Shown: positions 9,911 through 18,273, counted from the stretch's first letter. The stretch is 23,461 bases of DNA from Knoxdaviesia capensis (GCA_001510575.1 LNGK01000021.1:1-23461), one strand, 5' to 3'. The notes: generated by a model from the sequence alone, not told the origin. Numbers and translations are program-made.

Positions 9911-11020
9911 ATGTATTTTAATGTAACAATTATTTCAATTTTAGAAGTAGTATTAATAATATTACCTGCATTATTAGCAGTAGCTTATATTACTTTAGCT
10001 GAAAGAAAAACTATGGCTAGTATGCAAAGAAGATTAGGTCCTAATGCTGTAGGTTATTATGGATTATTACAAGCATTTGCTGACGCTTTAAAATTAATAA
10101 TAAAGGAATACATAGCTCCAACTCAAGCTAATATTATTTTATTTTTTTTTGGTCCAATTATAACTTTAATATTTTCTTTATTAGGTTATGCTGTAGTACC
10201 TTATGGTCCAGGTTTGACAATAACAGATATGGATTTAGGTATATTTTATATATTAGCTGTTTCTTCATTAGCTACATATGGTATTTTATTAGCAGGATGA
10301 AGTGCTAATAGTAAATATGCTTTTTTAGGTTCATTACGTAGTACTGCTCAATTAATAAGTTATGAATTAGTTTTAAGTTCAGCTATATTAATTATAGTAA
10401 TGATTACAAATAATTTAAATCTTAATGTAAATATACAATTTCAAAAAATAGTTTGATTATTTTTACCTTTATTTCCAATATTACTTATATTTTTTATAGG
10501 TTCAGTAGCTGAAACTAATAGAGCTCCATTTGATTTAGCTGAAGCTGAATCAGAATTAGTTAGTGGATTTATGACAGAACATGCTGCAGTTATATTCGTT
10601 TTCTTTTTCTTAGCTGAATATGCTAGTATATTATTAATGTGTATACTTACTAGTATTTTCTTTTTTGGTGGATATTTATTATGATTTGATACTCTTTATT
10701 TATTTGATATTATAAATTATAGTTTAGTTTATTTATTTGATATTGATTGAATTAGTTCTGATGAATATATAAAATTAAGAAAATTTATGGGTAATTCATA
10801 TATAGATGGATTATTATTTAGTATAAGCTTGGGTTTAAAAAGTTCAGCTTTAGTCTTTACATTTATTTGAGTTAGAGCATCATTTCCTAGAATACGTTTT
10901 GATCAATTAATGTCATTCTGTTGAACTGTTTTATTACCTATTTTATTTGCTTTAATAGTATTAATACCTTGTATATTATATAGTTTTAATGCATTTTTTA
11001 TTAATATAAATTTATTTTAA
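9911..11020 (+). CDS. nad1: NADH dehydrogenase subunit 1
   Basis: A 369-residue complex I subunit that links the membrane and matrix arms and forms part of the quinone chamber. The conserved first matrix loop reads AERKTMASMQRRLGPNAVG, followed by GLLQAFADALKL. The acidic loop SVAETNRAPFDLAEAESELV is intact. Several TGA Trp codons are needed to keep the frame. The C-terminal part includes SALVFTFIWVRASFPRIRFDQLM, typical of the family. There are no introns and the length is normal. Confidence 0.97.
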
Positions 11021-11068
11021 ATTTATATTAAAGATATTTTTTTATAATAAGTCAATCATAGTTATAAC

Positions 11069-11086
11069 TTAATCTGAAAAGATTAA
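11069..11086 (+). promoter_or_regulatory. GAAA-tetraloop hairpin touching the nad4 start
   Basis: TTAATCT (11069-11075), GAAA loop, AGATTAA (11080-11086) form a perfect 7-bp stem. The final A is the first base of the nad4 ATG. GNRA tetraloops are unusually stable, so the structure could affect initiation or mark a processing site. The role is inferred. Confidence 0.5.
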
Positions 11087-12549
11087 TGTTATTGTCTGCC
11101 TTATTGGCTATCCCAATAGTGGGTATATTCATAATTTCTAATGTAACAACATACCAAAGTACTTCAAATGTAAATTATATAAAATATATAGCTTTAAATA
11201 CTAGTTTGATTAATTTATTAATTTCTTTTGTAATATTTATATTATTTAATACTAGTAATAATCAATATCAATTTGTACAAGAACATTATAATATAAGTTC
11301 TTTTGATATATATTTAGGTTTAGATGGTATATCTTTATTTTTTGTATTGTTAACAACAATAATAATGCCAATTGCTTTATTAGCTAATTGAAAATCAATT
11401 AATGATAATGTAAAATCTTACTTAATAATAATGTTATTATTAGAATCTTTACTACTTGGAGTATTTTTAGTTTTAGATATATTTTTATTTTATATATTTT
11501 TTGAAAGTACTTTACCTCCTTTATTTTTATTAATAGGTTTATATGGATCTAGTAATAAAGTTAGAGCAAGTTATTATATATTTTTATATACACTTTGAGG
11601 TTCTTTATTTTTATTATTATGTATATTAAGTATATATTCTATTATGGGTACAACAGATTTTGATGTTTTATTTAAAACAAATTTTGATTATACAACTCAA
11701 ATATTTTTATTTATAGGAATATTTTTATCTTTTGCTGTAAAAACTCCTACTATATTTTTAAATAGCTGATTATTAAAAGCACATGTTGAATCACCATTAG
11801 GTGGTAGTATAGTATTAGCAGCTATAGTTTTAAAATTAAGCTTATATGGTATATTTAGATTAATTTTACCTATATTACCTAAAGCATCTTTAGATTATAC
11901 TTTTATAGTATATACTATTGGTGTTATAACTATTATTTATGCTAGTTTTAGTACATTAAGAACTACAGATATTAAAGAATTAATAGCTTATAGTTCTGTT
12001 TGTCACGCAGCTGTATACCTTATAGGTGCTTTTAGTAATACTGTACAAGGAATTGAAGGTAGTATACTTTTAGGTTTAGCTCATGGATTTGTATCTAGTG
12101 GTTTATTTATATGTGTAGGAGGTATATTATATGATAGATCTCATACTAGAATTATATATATTTATAGAGGATTAACACAATTAATGCCATTATTTTCTAT
12201 ATTATTCTTTATTTTATGTCTAGGTAATTGTGGAGCACCTTTAACAATTAATTTTGTTGGAGAATTTATGTCATTATATGGTGTAATTGAAAAATTACCA
12301 GTGTTAGGACTTTTAGCTGCTACTTCTATAGTACTATCAGCCGCTTATACTATATTTATGTTTAATAGAACATCATTTGGTGGAGTATTTACAAGATTAT
12401 TAAATGAAGAAAATATATTTGATATAAATAGAAGAGAATTTGCGTTATTAATAACATTAATAATATTTACTATTGTATTAGGTATTTATCCTTCTGTAGT
12501 ATTAAGTATATTAGATTATCCTGTTAACAATTTAGTTTATAGCTTATAA
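11086..12549 (+). CDS. nad4: NADH dehydrogenase subunit 4
   Basis: A 487-residue antiporter-like membrane subunit of complex I. Landmarks are LDGISLFFVLLTT, the helix with the conserved acidic residue in YIFFESTLPPLFLLIGLYG, the lysine-bearing KTPTIFLNSWLLKAHVESP segment, and KELIAYSSVCHAAVY. Near the C-terminus, NCGAPLTINFVGEFM is intact. TGA serves as Trp. The ATG at 11086 sits at the foot of a hairpin; I see no better in-frame start upstream. There are no introns and the length is normal. Confidence 0.96.
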
Positions 12550-12631
12550 ATTAATTAAAAATAAATAAACAAATATTAAATAAAAAAAAATACTTAAAAT
12601 TAGTATTAACTAAACTTAAAATAAAAAAAAA

Positions 12632-12781
12632 ATGCCACAATTAGTACCTTTTTACTTTTTAAATGAAGTTGTATTCAGTTTCAGTGTAGTATTAATAGTA
12701 TTATATATATTATCTAAATACATTTTACCTAGAATTGTTCGTTTATTTATTACTCGTATTTTTATAAAAAAAATAAATTAA
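12632..12781 (+). CDS. atp8: ATP synthase subunit 8
   Basis: A 49-residue single-helix protein of the Fo stator (A6L). It begins MPQLVPFYFLNEVVFSF, the diagnostic start of fungal atp8, continues through one hydrophobic helix, and ends in a basic tail with RIVRLFITRIFIKK. The length is standard. It starts immediately after a ten-base A run and lies 67 bases before atp6, the usual atp8-atp6 pairing. Confidence 0.96.
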   Translation: MPQLVPFYFLNEVVFSFSVVLIVLYILSKYILPRIVRLFITRIFIKKIN

Positions 12782-12848
12782 TTAAAATAAATAAATAAAA
12801 AAATTAGTTTTTGTAAAGCTTTTCATATTAAAAAATTATAAAAAAAAA

Positions 12849-13628
12849 ATGAATACTTTAAATAATATACAAATCTTAAGTCCTTTAGATCAATTTGAGA
12901 TTAGAAGTTTATTAAGTATAGATTTACCTATACTAGGTAATTTACATTTATCTTTAACAAATATAGGTTTTTTCTTAACAATTAGTGCTATATTTATATT
13001 AATAATAGGAGGATTAAGTACTAATTATAATAAATTAGTAGGTAATACTTGATCTATTAGTCAAGAATCATTATACGTAACTATACATAATATAGTTACA
13101 AATCAAATAAATCCTAAAAATGGTCAAATTTATTTCCCTTTTATGTATACTTTATTTTTATTTATATTAATGAATAATTTAATAGGTATGGTACCTTACA
13201 GTTTTGCTTCAACAAGTCACTTTATTGTAACTTTTTCTTTAAGTTTTACAGTAGTTATAGGTGCAACAGTTTTAGGATTTTCTAGACATGGATTCAAATT
13301 TTTTTCTTTATTTGTACCAGCTGGTTGTCCTTTAGGTTTATTACCTTTATTAGTATTTATAGAATTTATATCATATTTAGCTAGAAATATTTCATTAGGT
13401 CTTAGACTTGCTGCTAATATTTTAAGTGGTCATATGCTATTAAATATTTTAGCTGGGTTTACTTATAATATAATGACTTCAGGTATAATTTTCTTTATTT
13501 TAGGTTTAGTACCTTTAGCTTTTATTACAGCTTTTTCAGGTTTAGAGTTAGCTATAGCCTTTATACAAGCTCAAGTTTTTGTAGTTTTAAGTTCTTCTTA
13601 TATTAAAGACGGTTTAGATTTACATTAA
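12849..13628 (+). CDS. atp6: ATP synthase subunit a
   Basis: A 259-residue subunit a of the Fo proton channel. The N-terminus SPLDQFEIRSLLSIDLP is conserved. The essential Arg is about residue 186 in SLGLRLAANILSGH, and the last helix carries the LELAIAFIQAQVF segment. The ATG follows a ten-base A run. There is one TGA Trp codon at about 13050. Length matches fungal Atp6, whose first residues are cleaved in yeast. There is no intron. Confidence 0.97.
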
Positions 13629-13923
13629 TAAAAATAAAAAAAAATCATTAGTACTATATAAGAAAAGTTAGATATTTTTTTAAATAATATATTATAATAA
13701 ATTATAAGGTTTAGATAGAAAGTATATATTTATATAAATATTAATTTTTTAATATTTAATTATAAAAATTGATATAGTAATCCTCTATTAAGTAGTAATA
13801 TAGTAACAATTATAGCAGGACGTAGCTTTGTATAGTCCATGATTAATTTATATAAAATAATAAAAAAATATTTTATAGAAATATAATAAATATAAAAAAA
13901 AATATTTATTATATTTTATATAA
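13629..13923 (+). other. AT-rich spacer atp6-rns with hairpins
   Basis: Nearly 300 bases without an ORF or recognisable tRNA. A small stem GGAC (13818-13821) / GTCC (13835-13838) stands out as GC-bearing. The 3' end holds a perfect long hairpin, listed separately. The rest is AT-rich. Confidence 0.6.
13879..13916 (+). repeat. 15-bp inverted repeat with A8 loop before rns
   Basis: AAATATAATAAATAT (13879-13893) and ATATTTATTATATTT (13902-13916) are perfect inverse complements around eight A's. The hairpin ends just before the conserved rns 5' sequence, so it could be a processing signal for the rns precursor or part of its leader. The function is inferred. Confidence 0.75.
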
Positions 13924-15332
13924 TTGAGTTTGGTGATGGCTCTGATTGAACGCTGACTAAGTGCTTGACACATGCTAATCGTACGGTTAATTTAATTAAT
14001 TAAATTAATAGTGGTGTACAGGTGAGTATAATATTTTTGCCGATCTTAAAGTAAAAGATAAAATATTTTATATTAAAAGGGTATAATAACCTGCTTTAAG
14101 AGGATGATAAATTAATAGAAATAGGTAATAGTTAAAGTAATGATTTAACTAGCTTAATAATTTCTTAGTCGTAACTGAAAGGTTGATCGACCACATTGGG
14201 TCTGAAAAAATCCCAATGCAAATATGTACAGCAGTGGGGAATTTTGGTCAATGGTCTAACGACCGAACCGGTAACTTAGTAAACATTAAGACATTAAATT
14301 ATGTTTAGTTTGTCTATATATTGATAATGACAATATATATAATATAGTCTTGACCAATTACGTGCCAGCAGTCGCGGTAATACGTAAAAGACAAGTGTTA
14401 ATCATCATGATTAGGTTTAAAGGGTACTTAGACGGTTAAATATACTTAAATAGAAAGTATTTTTTATCTAGAGTTTTATAAGAGAAGACCGAACTTTAAA
14501 GTGGAGAGTTATAATTCTATGATACTGTAAGGACTGGTAAGGGCGCAGGCAGTCTTCTATGTAAAAACTGACGTTGAAGAACGAAGGCTTAGGTAACAAA
14601 TAGGATTTGAGACCCTAGTAGTCTAAGCAGACAAAGATGAATGCCATAAATTAGATATAATATTTAATTTATAAATGAAAGTGTAAGCATTTCACCTCAA
14701 GAGTAAAGTGGCAACGCAGGAACTGAAATCACTAGACCGTTTCTGACACCAGCAGTGAAGTATGTTATTTAATTCGATAATCCTCGAAAAACCTTACCAC
14801 AACTTGAATATATTTTTTTTAACAGGAGTTGCACGGCTGTTTCCAGCTAATGTTGTAAAACTGTGGGGTTTTCCCATGAAATTAGCGAAATCCCTTACTT
14901 TATTTGTAAATATTATGTTAAAGTATTTTGCTTTTATAAAAGGCAATTAATAGGGAATAAGACAAGTCATCATGGCCCGAATGTTGTGGGCTATAAACGT
15001 GCCACATTTTCTTATACAAAAAGATGCAAAAACGTAAGTTAGAGCTAATCTATAAAATAAGATATAATATGGATTGTAGTCTGAAATTCGACTATATGAA
15101 TAAGTAATTGCTAGTAATCGTGAATCACCATGTCACGGTGAATATAATCTTGGATTGGTACTAATCACTCGTCGCACGCTGAAAAGAGCTACAACGCAGT
15201 AAGTTTACTTTTATTATGGTAAGTATAGAATTATTAGAATTTAGAACCTTATTATATAATTTTCCGTATGCGTGTCTCTAATTAGTGTTAAGTCGAAATA
15301 GGGTTCGTGTAGTGGAAGTTGCACGGGGACTA
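13924..15332 (+). rRNA. rns: Small subunit (12S/16S-like) ribosomal RNA
   Basis: The mitochondrial small-subunit rRNA. The 5' end carries the universal TTGAGTTTGGTGATGGCTC and TGAACGCTG. The 530 loop GTGCCAGCAGTCGCGGTAAT is at about 14362. The 690/790 region and ACCTTACCAC follow, then the 1400-region CACCATGTCACGG. The 3' end is GGGTTCGTGTAGTGGAAG. AT-rich expansions replace several bacterial variable helices. Exact ends are uncertain by some tens of bases. No intron interrupts it. Confidence 0.94.
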
Positions 15333-15356
15333 TACATTTTAAACATTATAAATAAA

Positions 15357-15442
15357 AGGAAGGTTCCGTTTGTTGGTATGACGGGTTGAGCTGTAAACTC
15401 AATGGCTTTATGCTATCGAAGGTTCAATTCCTTTTCTTCCTA
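15357..15442 (+). tRNA. trnY: tRNA-Tyr (anticodon GTA)
   Basis: Acceptor AGGAAGG pairs with TCTTCCT (one G-U). The anticodon stem TTGAG/CTCAA holds GTA at 15393-15395. A long variable arm is present, typical of tRNA-Tyr in fungal mitochondria. It sits between rns and cox3 as usual. Confidence 0.93.
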
Positions 15443-15507
15443 TATATTTATTAAATATATAAAAAAAAAATATAAAGTTTGTAAAATACATTATAAATAC
15501 TTAGATT

Positions 15508-16308
15508 ATGAGTAAATTAAATTATCAAGCTCATCCTTTTCATTTAGTTTCTCCATCTCCTTGACCATTATATACTAGTATTACAATATTAAGCTTAACT
15601 GGTAGTAGTGCATTATCAATGCATAGTTTTAATTATGCTTATATAATAACATATTTATCTTTATTAGCTGTTGTATATTCAATGTCTTTATGATTTAGAG
15701 ATATAATAACAGAAGGTACTTTTTTAGGAGATCATACATCTGTAGTACAAAAAGGTCTATATTTAGGTGTTATATTATTTATAATTTCTGAAGTATTTTT
15801 TTTCTTAGCTATTTTTTGAGCATATTTTCATAGTGCTCTAACACCTACTATCGAATTAGGAGCTCAATGACCACCTATAGGTATTGAACCTATAAATCCT
15901 TTTGAGTTACCTTTACTTAATACAGTTATATTATTATCTAGTGGTGCTACTATAACATATGCTCATCATTCTTTAATTAAAGGTGATAGAAAAGGAACTT
16001 TATATGGAAGTATCGCTACAGTTTCTTTAGCTTCAATATTTACAATATTTCAAGGTGTTGAATATAGTGTTTCTTCTTTTACTATTAGTGATGGTGTATT
16101 TGGATCTTGTTTTTATTTTGGAACGGGTTTTCATGGATTTCATGTAATTATAGGTACTTGTTTTTTGGCTGTGGGTTTGTGACGTATTTATACGTATCAC
16201 TTCACAAATCACCATCATCTGGGTTTTGAGTCGGGGATACTTTATTGACACTTTGTAGACGTTGTATGAATTGTTTTGTACGTATCTATATACTACTGGG
16301 GATCGTAG
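15508..16308 (+). CDS. cox3: Cytochrome c oxidase subunit 3
   Basis: A 266-residue, seven-helix complex IV subunit. It begins MSKLNYQAHPFHLVSPSPWPL and keeps WFRDIITEGTFLGDHT, SEVFFFLAIFWAYFH and FQGVEYSVSSFTISDGVFGS. The C-terminal half of the last matrix loop and helix (HFTNHHHLGFESG, LYWHFVDVVWIVLYV, YYWGS) is intact. The protein is therefore complete and ordinary. The DNA is not: from about 16120 to the TAG at 16306, codons switch to GGG, CTG, TCG, ACG, CAC, TAC, TTG, GTG and the only TGG I found in the window, whereas upstream it is strongly A/T-ending. This suggests the 3' end was replaced, together with the ORF that follows. Confidence 0.96.
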
Positions 16309-16358
16309 TACAAAATTTAGGATACTTAAAAAAATTGATCTCCCTATTTTCTATTATC

Positions 16359-17765
16359 ATGCAATTATTAGTTGATTTTATTAATTCTATTAGTAACTTA
16401 ATTTTAGATTTATTAGGATTAAAATTAGGATTAGTTTTAAACTCTTCAAATGATGATGATGATGAAAGTAGTGAAAATTCCTCAAATGATTCTTATGATA
16501 AAGATAGTGAAGATGAAAATAAAGATAGCTCATCGGAAAGTTCTTTTGAACAAGGTCCTAACCCTGACCCTGAAGATGATGAGGATGATGATTTTGACGA
16601 TAATAATCCCGAAGAAAATTTAGATGATAATCCAGCAGAAACTCTAAATAATGATTTGAACGCAGTAGTAAATGCTAGAAATGGTGATCAAAACTCAAGA
16701 GAGTTTATTCAAAATGAATATGCTGCATTTTTTGACTCAGGTAATGTTGAAGAAGGCTTAAGACAAGTTGAAGCATATATACGGGATGAAATACGTGCTT
16801 ACCAAGGTACGGAAAGTAATCAAAATGTTCCATCTAATGGTGAAGGTCCATCTAACAGTGCTGGTCCATCTAACGGTGAAGGTCCTTCTAATAGTGAAGA
16901 TCCATTCGAGGAAGCTGGTCCATCTAACAGCGCTGATCCATCTAATAGCACTGGTCCTTCTAATAGCACTGGTCCATCTAATAGCACTGGTCCATTCAAC
17001 AATACTAGTCAATCTAATGAAGATCAATCTAATGATGAGAGTCCTTCTAATAATGAAGATCAATCTAATAATGAAGATCAATCTAATAATGAAGATCAAT
17101 CTAATGATGAAGGTCAATCTAATAATGAAGATCAATCTAATGATGAGAGTCCTTCTAACGTTGAAGAAAAAGAAAATTTAGAAGAAGTTAATAATAAACG
17201 TAAGCGTGAAGAAGATGAAGAAGAAAACTTAGAAGTTAATAATAAACGTAAGCGTGAAGAAGAAGAAAAAGAAAATTTAGAAGAAGTTAATAATAAACGT
17301 AAACGTGAAGAAGATGAAGAAGAAGTTAATAATAAACGTTCTAAATCAAACAATGACGATTCTAATAACAATTCTGGTTCTTCTTCTGGTCCATCTAACG
17401 GTGAAGGTCCTTCTAGTGGTGCTGGTCCTTCTAATAGCGCTGGCCCTTCTAACGGTGAAGGTCCTTCTAATAGTGGTAATCCTCCTAGTTCAGGTGAAGG
17501 ACCATCTAATGGTGGTAATCCCCCATCTAACGGTGAAGGTCCTTCTAATGATGGTAATCCTCCTAGTTCAGGTGAAGGTCCATCTAATGATGGTAATCCT
17601 CCTAGTTCAGGTGAAGGACCATCTAATGGTGATAATCCTCCTAGTTCAGGTGAAGGTCCATCTAATTCTAATAACAAGACTATTGGAGATGGTCTAATTA
17701 TGTTTTTATTATTTTTATCTACTATTGCTGAAAGTACTAATGAATTATTAAGCTTATTCTTATAG
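16359..17765 (+). CDS. Repeat-rich ORF of unknown function
   Basis: A 468-residue frame starting at ATG 16359; the same frame is open back to ATG 16245 inside cox3, giving 506 residues. I do not recognise it. Residues 1-28 are hydrophobic (a possible membrane helix). An acidic Ser/Asp/Asn/Glu stretch runs to about 110, then a mixed segment with VEEGLRQVEAYIRDEIRAY. Residues 158-267 are hexapeptides of the PSNGEG / PSNSTG / QSNNED kind. Residues 268-330 are three charged units around VNNKRKREEDEE. Residues 345-437 are PSNGEG units and a 13-residue GEGPSNxGNPPSS tandem. Residues 440-468 are hydrophobic (IMFLLFLSTIAES). It has no Trp codon, so genetic code cannot be tested. GC is visibly higher than in neighbours. 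It has no homing-endonuclease, polymerase or ribosomal-protein motif. The 468-residue start avoids the cox3 overlap and is preferred. Confidence 0.7.
   Translation: MQLLVDFINSISNLILDLLGLKLGLVLNSSNDDDDESSENSSNDSYDKDSEDENKDSSSESSFEQGPNPDPEDDEDDDFDDNNPEENLDDNPAETLNNDLNAVVNARNGDQNSREFIQNEYAAFFDSGNVEEGLRQVEAYIRDEIRAYQGTESNQNVPSNGEGPSNSAGPSNGEGPSNSEDPFEEAGPSNSADPSNSTGPSNSTGPSNSTGPFNNTSQSNEDQSNDESPSNNEDQSNNEDQSNNEDQSNDEGQSNNEDQSNDESPSNVEEKENLEEVNNKRKREEDEEENLEVNNKRKREEEEKENLEEVNNKRKREEDEEEVNNKRSKSNNDDSNNNSGSSSGPSNGEGPSSGAGPSNSAGPSNGEGPSNSGNPPSSGEGPSNGGNPPSNGEGPSNDGNPPSSGEGPSNDGNPPSSGEGPSNGDNPPSSGEGPSNSNNKTIGDGLIMFLLFLSTIAESTNELLSLFL
16830..17159 (+). repeat. 18-bp (hexapeptide) degenerate tandem repeat
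   Basis: In-frame units of six codons, mainly CCATCTAATAGCACTGGT and CAATCTAATAATGAAGAT variants. They encode PSNxxG and then QSNNED. Roughly 18 units are present, with third-base differences and some five- or seven-codon variants. Neighbouring identical units (PSNSTG three times, QSNNED three times) suggest slippage expansion. Confidence 0.9.
17172..17339 (+). repeat. 48/51-bp charged-repeat block
   Basis: Three units at 17172-17222, 17223-17270 and 17271-17321, plus a partial fourth from 17322. Each encodes EENLEEVNNKRKREEDE-like sequence. The basic KRKR and acidic EEDEE patches alternate, and heptad-like spacing could make a charged helix. Confidence 0.9.
17454..17669 (+). repeat. 39-bp tandem repeat, five copies plus a partial
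   Basis: Units start at 17454, 17493, 17532, 17571 and 17610, with a partial copy from 17649. Each encodes GEGPSNxGNPPSS with one or a few base changes. The exact spacing and near-identity imply recent duplication by slippage or unequal exchange. Confidence 0.95.
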
Positions 17766-17821
17766 ATTAAGTTAAAGTATATTAGTTTTTTTTTCAGTAT
17801 AATGTTATATTATAAAAATTA

Positions 17822-17844
17822 TGAGGTACTAATAAAGTACCTCA
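17822..17844 (+). other. 9-bp hairpin between the ORF and trnK
   Basis: TGAGGTACT (17822-17830), loop AATAA, AGTACCTCA (17836-17844) form a perfect stem two bases before trnK. It may be a processing or 3'-end structure for the upstream cox3/ORF transcript. It is the only strong GC-containing hairpin in this gap. Confidence 0.65.
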
Positions 17845-17845
17845 A

Positions 17846-17918
17846 AGGACTTTAGTATAATGGTTAATATTTATGACTTTTAATCATTAAGATATTGGTT
17901 CGAATCCAATAGGTCCTA
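17846..17918 (+). tRNA. trnK: tRNA-Lys (anticodon TTT)
   Basis: Acceptor AGGACTT pairs with AGGTCCT (one G-U). TTT is at 17879-17881, and the T-arm is ATTGG/CCAAT around TTCGAAT. Confidence 0.92.
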
Positions 17919-17923
17919 TTAAA

Positions 17924-17994
17924 ACGATTATCATTTAATGGTAGGATTACTGTTTTCCGTTCAGTCTATGTCGGTTCAAATCCGACTAATCGTA
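17924..17994 (+). tRNA. trnG: tRNA-Gly (anticodon TCC)
   Basis: Acceptor ACGATTA pairs perfectly with TAATCGT. The anticodon loop TTTCCGT carries TCC, and the T-stem is GTCGG/CCGAC. Confidence 0.92.
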
Positions 17995-17997
17995 TAA

Positions 17998-18070
17998 GAA
18001 TTAGTAACTTAATTGGTAAAGGATTTCCCTGTCACGGAAATAGATATCGGTTCGAATCCGATCTAATTCG
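17998..18070 (+). tRNA. trnD: tRNA-Asp (anticodon GTC)
   Basis: Acceptor GAATTAG pairs perfectly with CTAATTC. The anticodon stem TTTCC/GGAAA holds loop CTGTCAC, and the T-arm is ATCGG/CCGAT. Confidence 0.93.
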
Positions 18071-18072
18071 AA

Positions 18073-18154
18073 GGAAAAGTTTTCCATAGGTAAGGTAAGG
18101 TATTTGCTAAATACTGTGTTAATACACTTGGGCGTTCGAGTCGCCTCTTTTCCG
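18073..18154 (+). tRNA. trnS: tRNA-Ser (anticodon GCT)
   Basis: Acceptor GGAAAAG pairs perfectly with CTTTTCC. The anticodon loop TTGCTAA is followed by a long class II variable arm. It reads AGU/AGC. Confidence 0.92.
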
Positions 18155-18273
18155 TGGCCTAAGCAAGCCAGTGTGGGTTTTAATATTAGATGTTAAGTAC
18201 AAAAAGGTTAAAATTTAGTGTATAGCAGCGCTGTTATTAAGAGACGGTGGTTTAACTTTCCTCCAATCCACAT
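18155..18273 (+). other. Nested-hairpin element between trnS and trnW
   Basis: 119 bases that fit no standard tRNA but are highly structured. A TGGC/GCCA mini-hairpin (18155-18170) comes first. An outer 9-bp stem pairs GTGTGGGTT (18171-18179) with AATCCACAT (18265-18273) and ends flush with trnW. Inside it, AAGGTTAAA (18204-18212) pairs with TTTAACTTT (18251-18259). The centre holds the palindrome ATAGCAGCGCTGTTAT (18222-18237). The outermost seven pairs resemble an acceptor stem and GGTGG/CCTCC a T-stem, so a degenerate tRNA is possible; a small structural RNA is the alternative. I see no conserved RNase P RNA core on the + strand. Confidence 0.45.

Noticed and set aside
14762..14950. 62-codon ORF
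   Set aside because: Lies entirely inside conserved rns sequence.
16245..16358. N-terminal 38-codon extension of the repeat ORF
   Set aside because: It overlaps the cox3 coding end in another frame; the ATG at 16359 is outside cox3 and starts the hydrophobic segment. It is still possible if translation is coupled.
16758..17135. Antisense and alternate-frame ORFs over the hexapeptide block
   Set aside because: Same repeat effect; no start context or family resemblance.
17454..17669. CRISPR-like regular repeats
   Set aside because: Units are directly adjacent with no unique spacers, are translated in frame, and the genome is mitochondrial.
17132..17677. 181-codon antisense ORF rich in LDGPSPELGGL
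   Set aside because: It is the mirror of the 39-bp and hexapeptide repeats; a repeat with no TAA/TCA-type codons in that frame stays open by itself. All other genes are on the + strand.
18200..18270. Possible RNase P RNA (minus-strand GGAGGAAAGTT resembles conserved region I)
   Set aside because: The partner conserved region V is not visible, and a lone minus-strand gene would be unique in this window.
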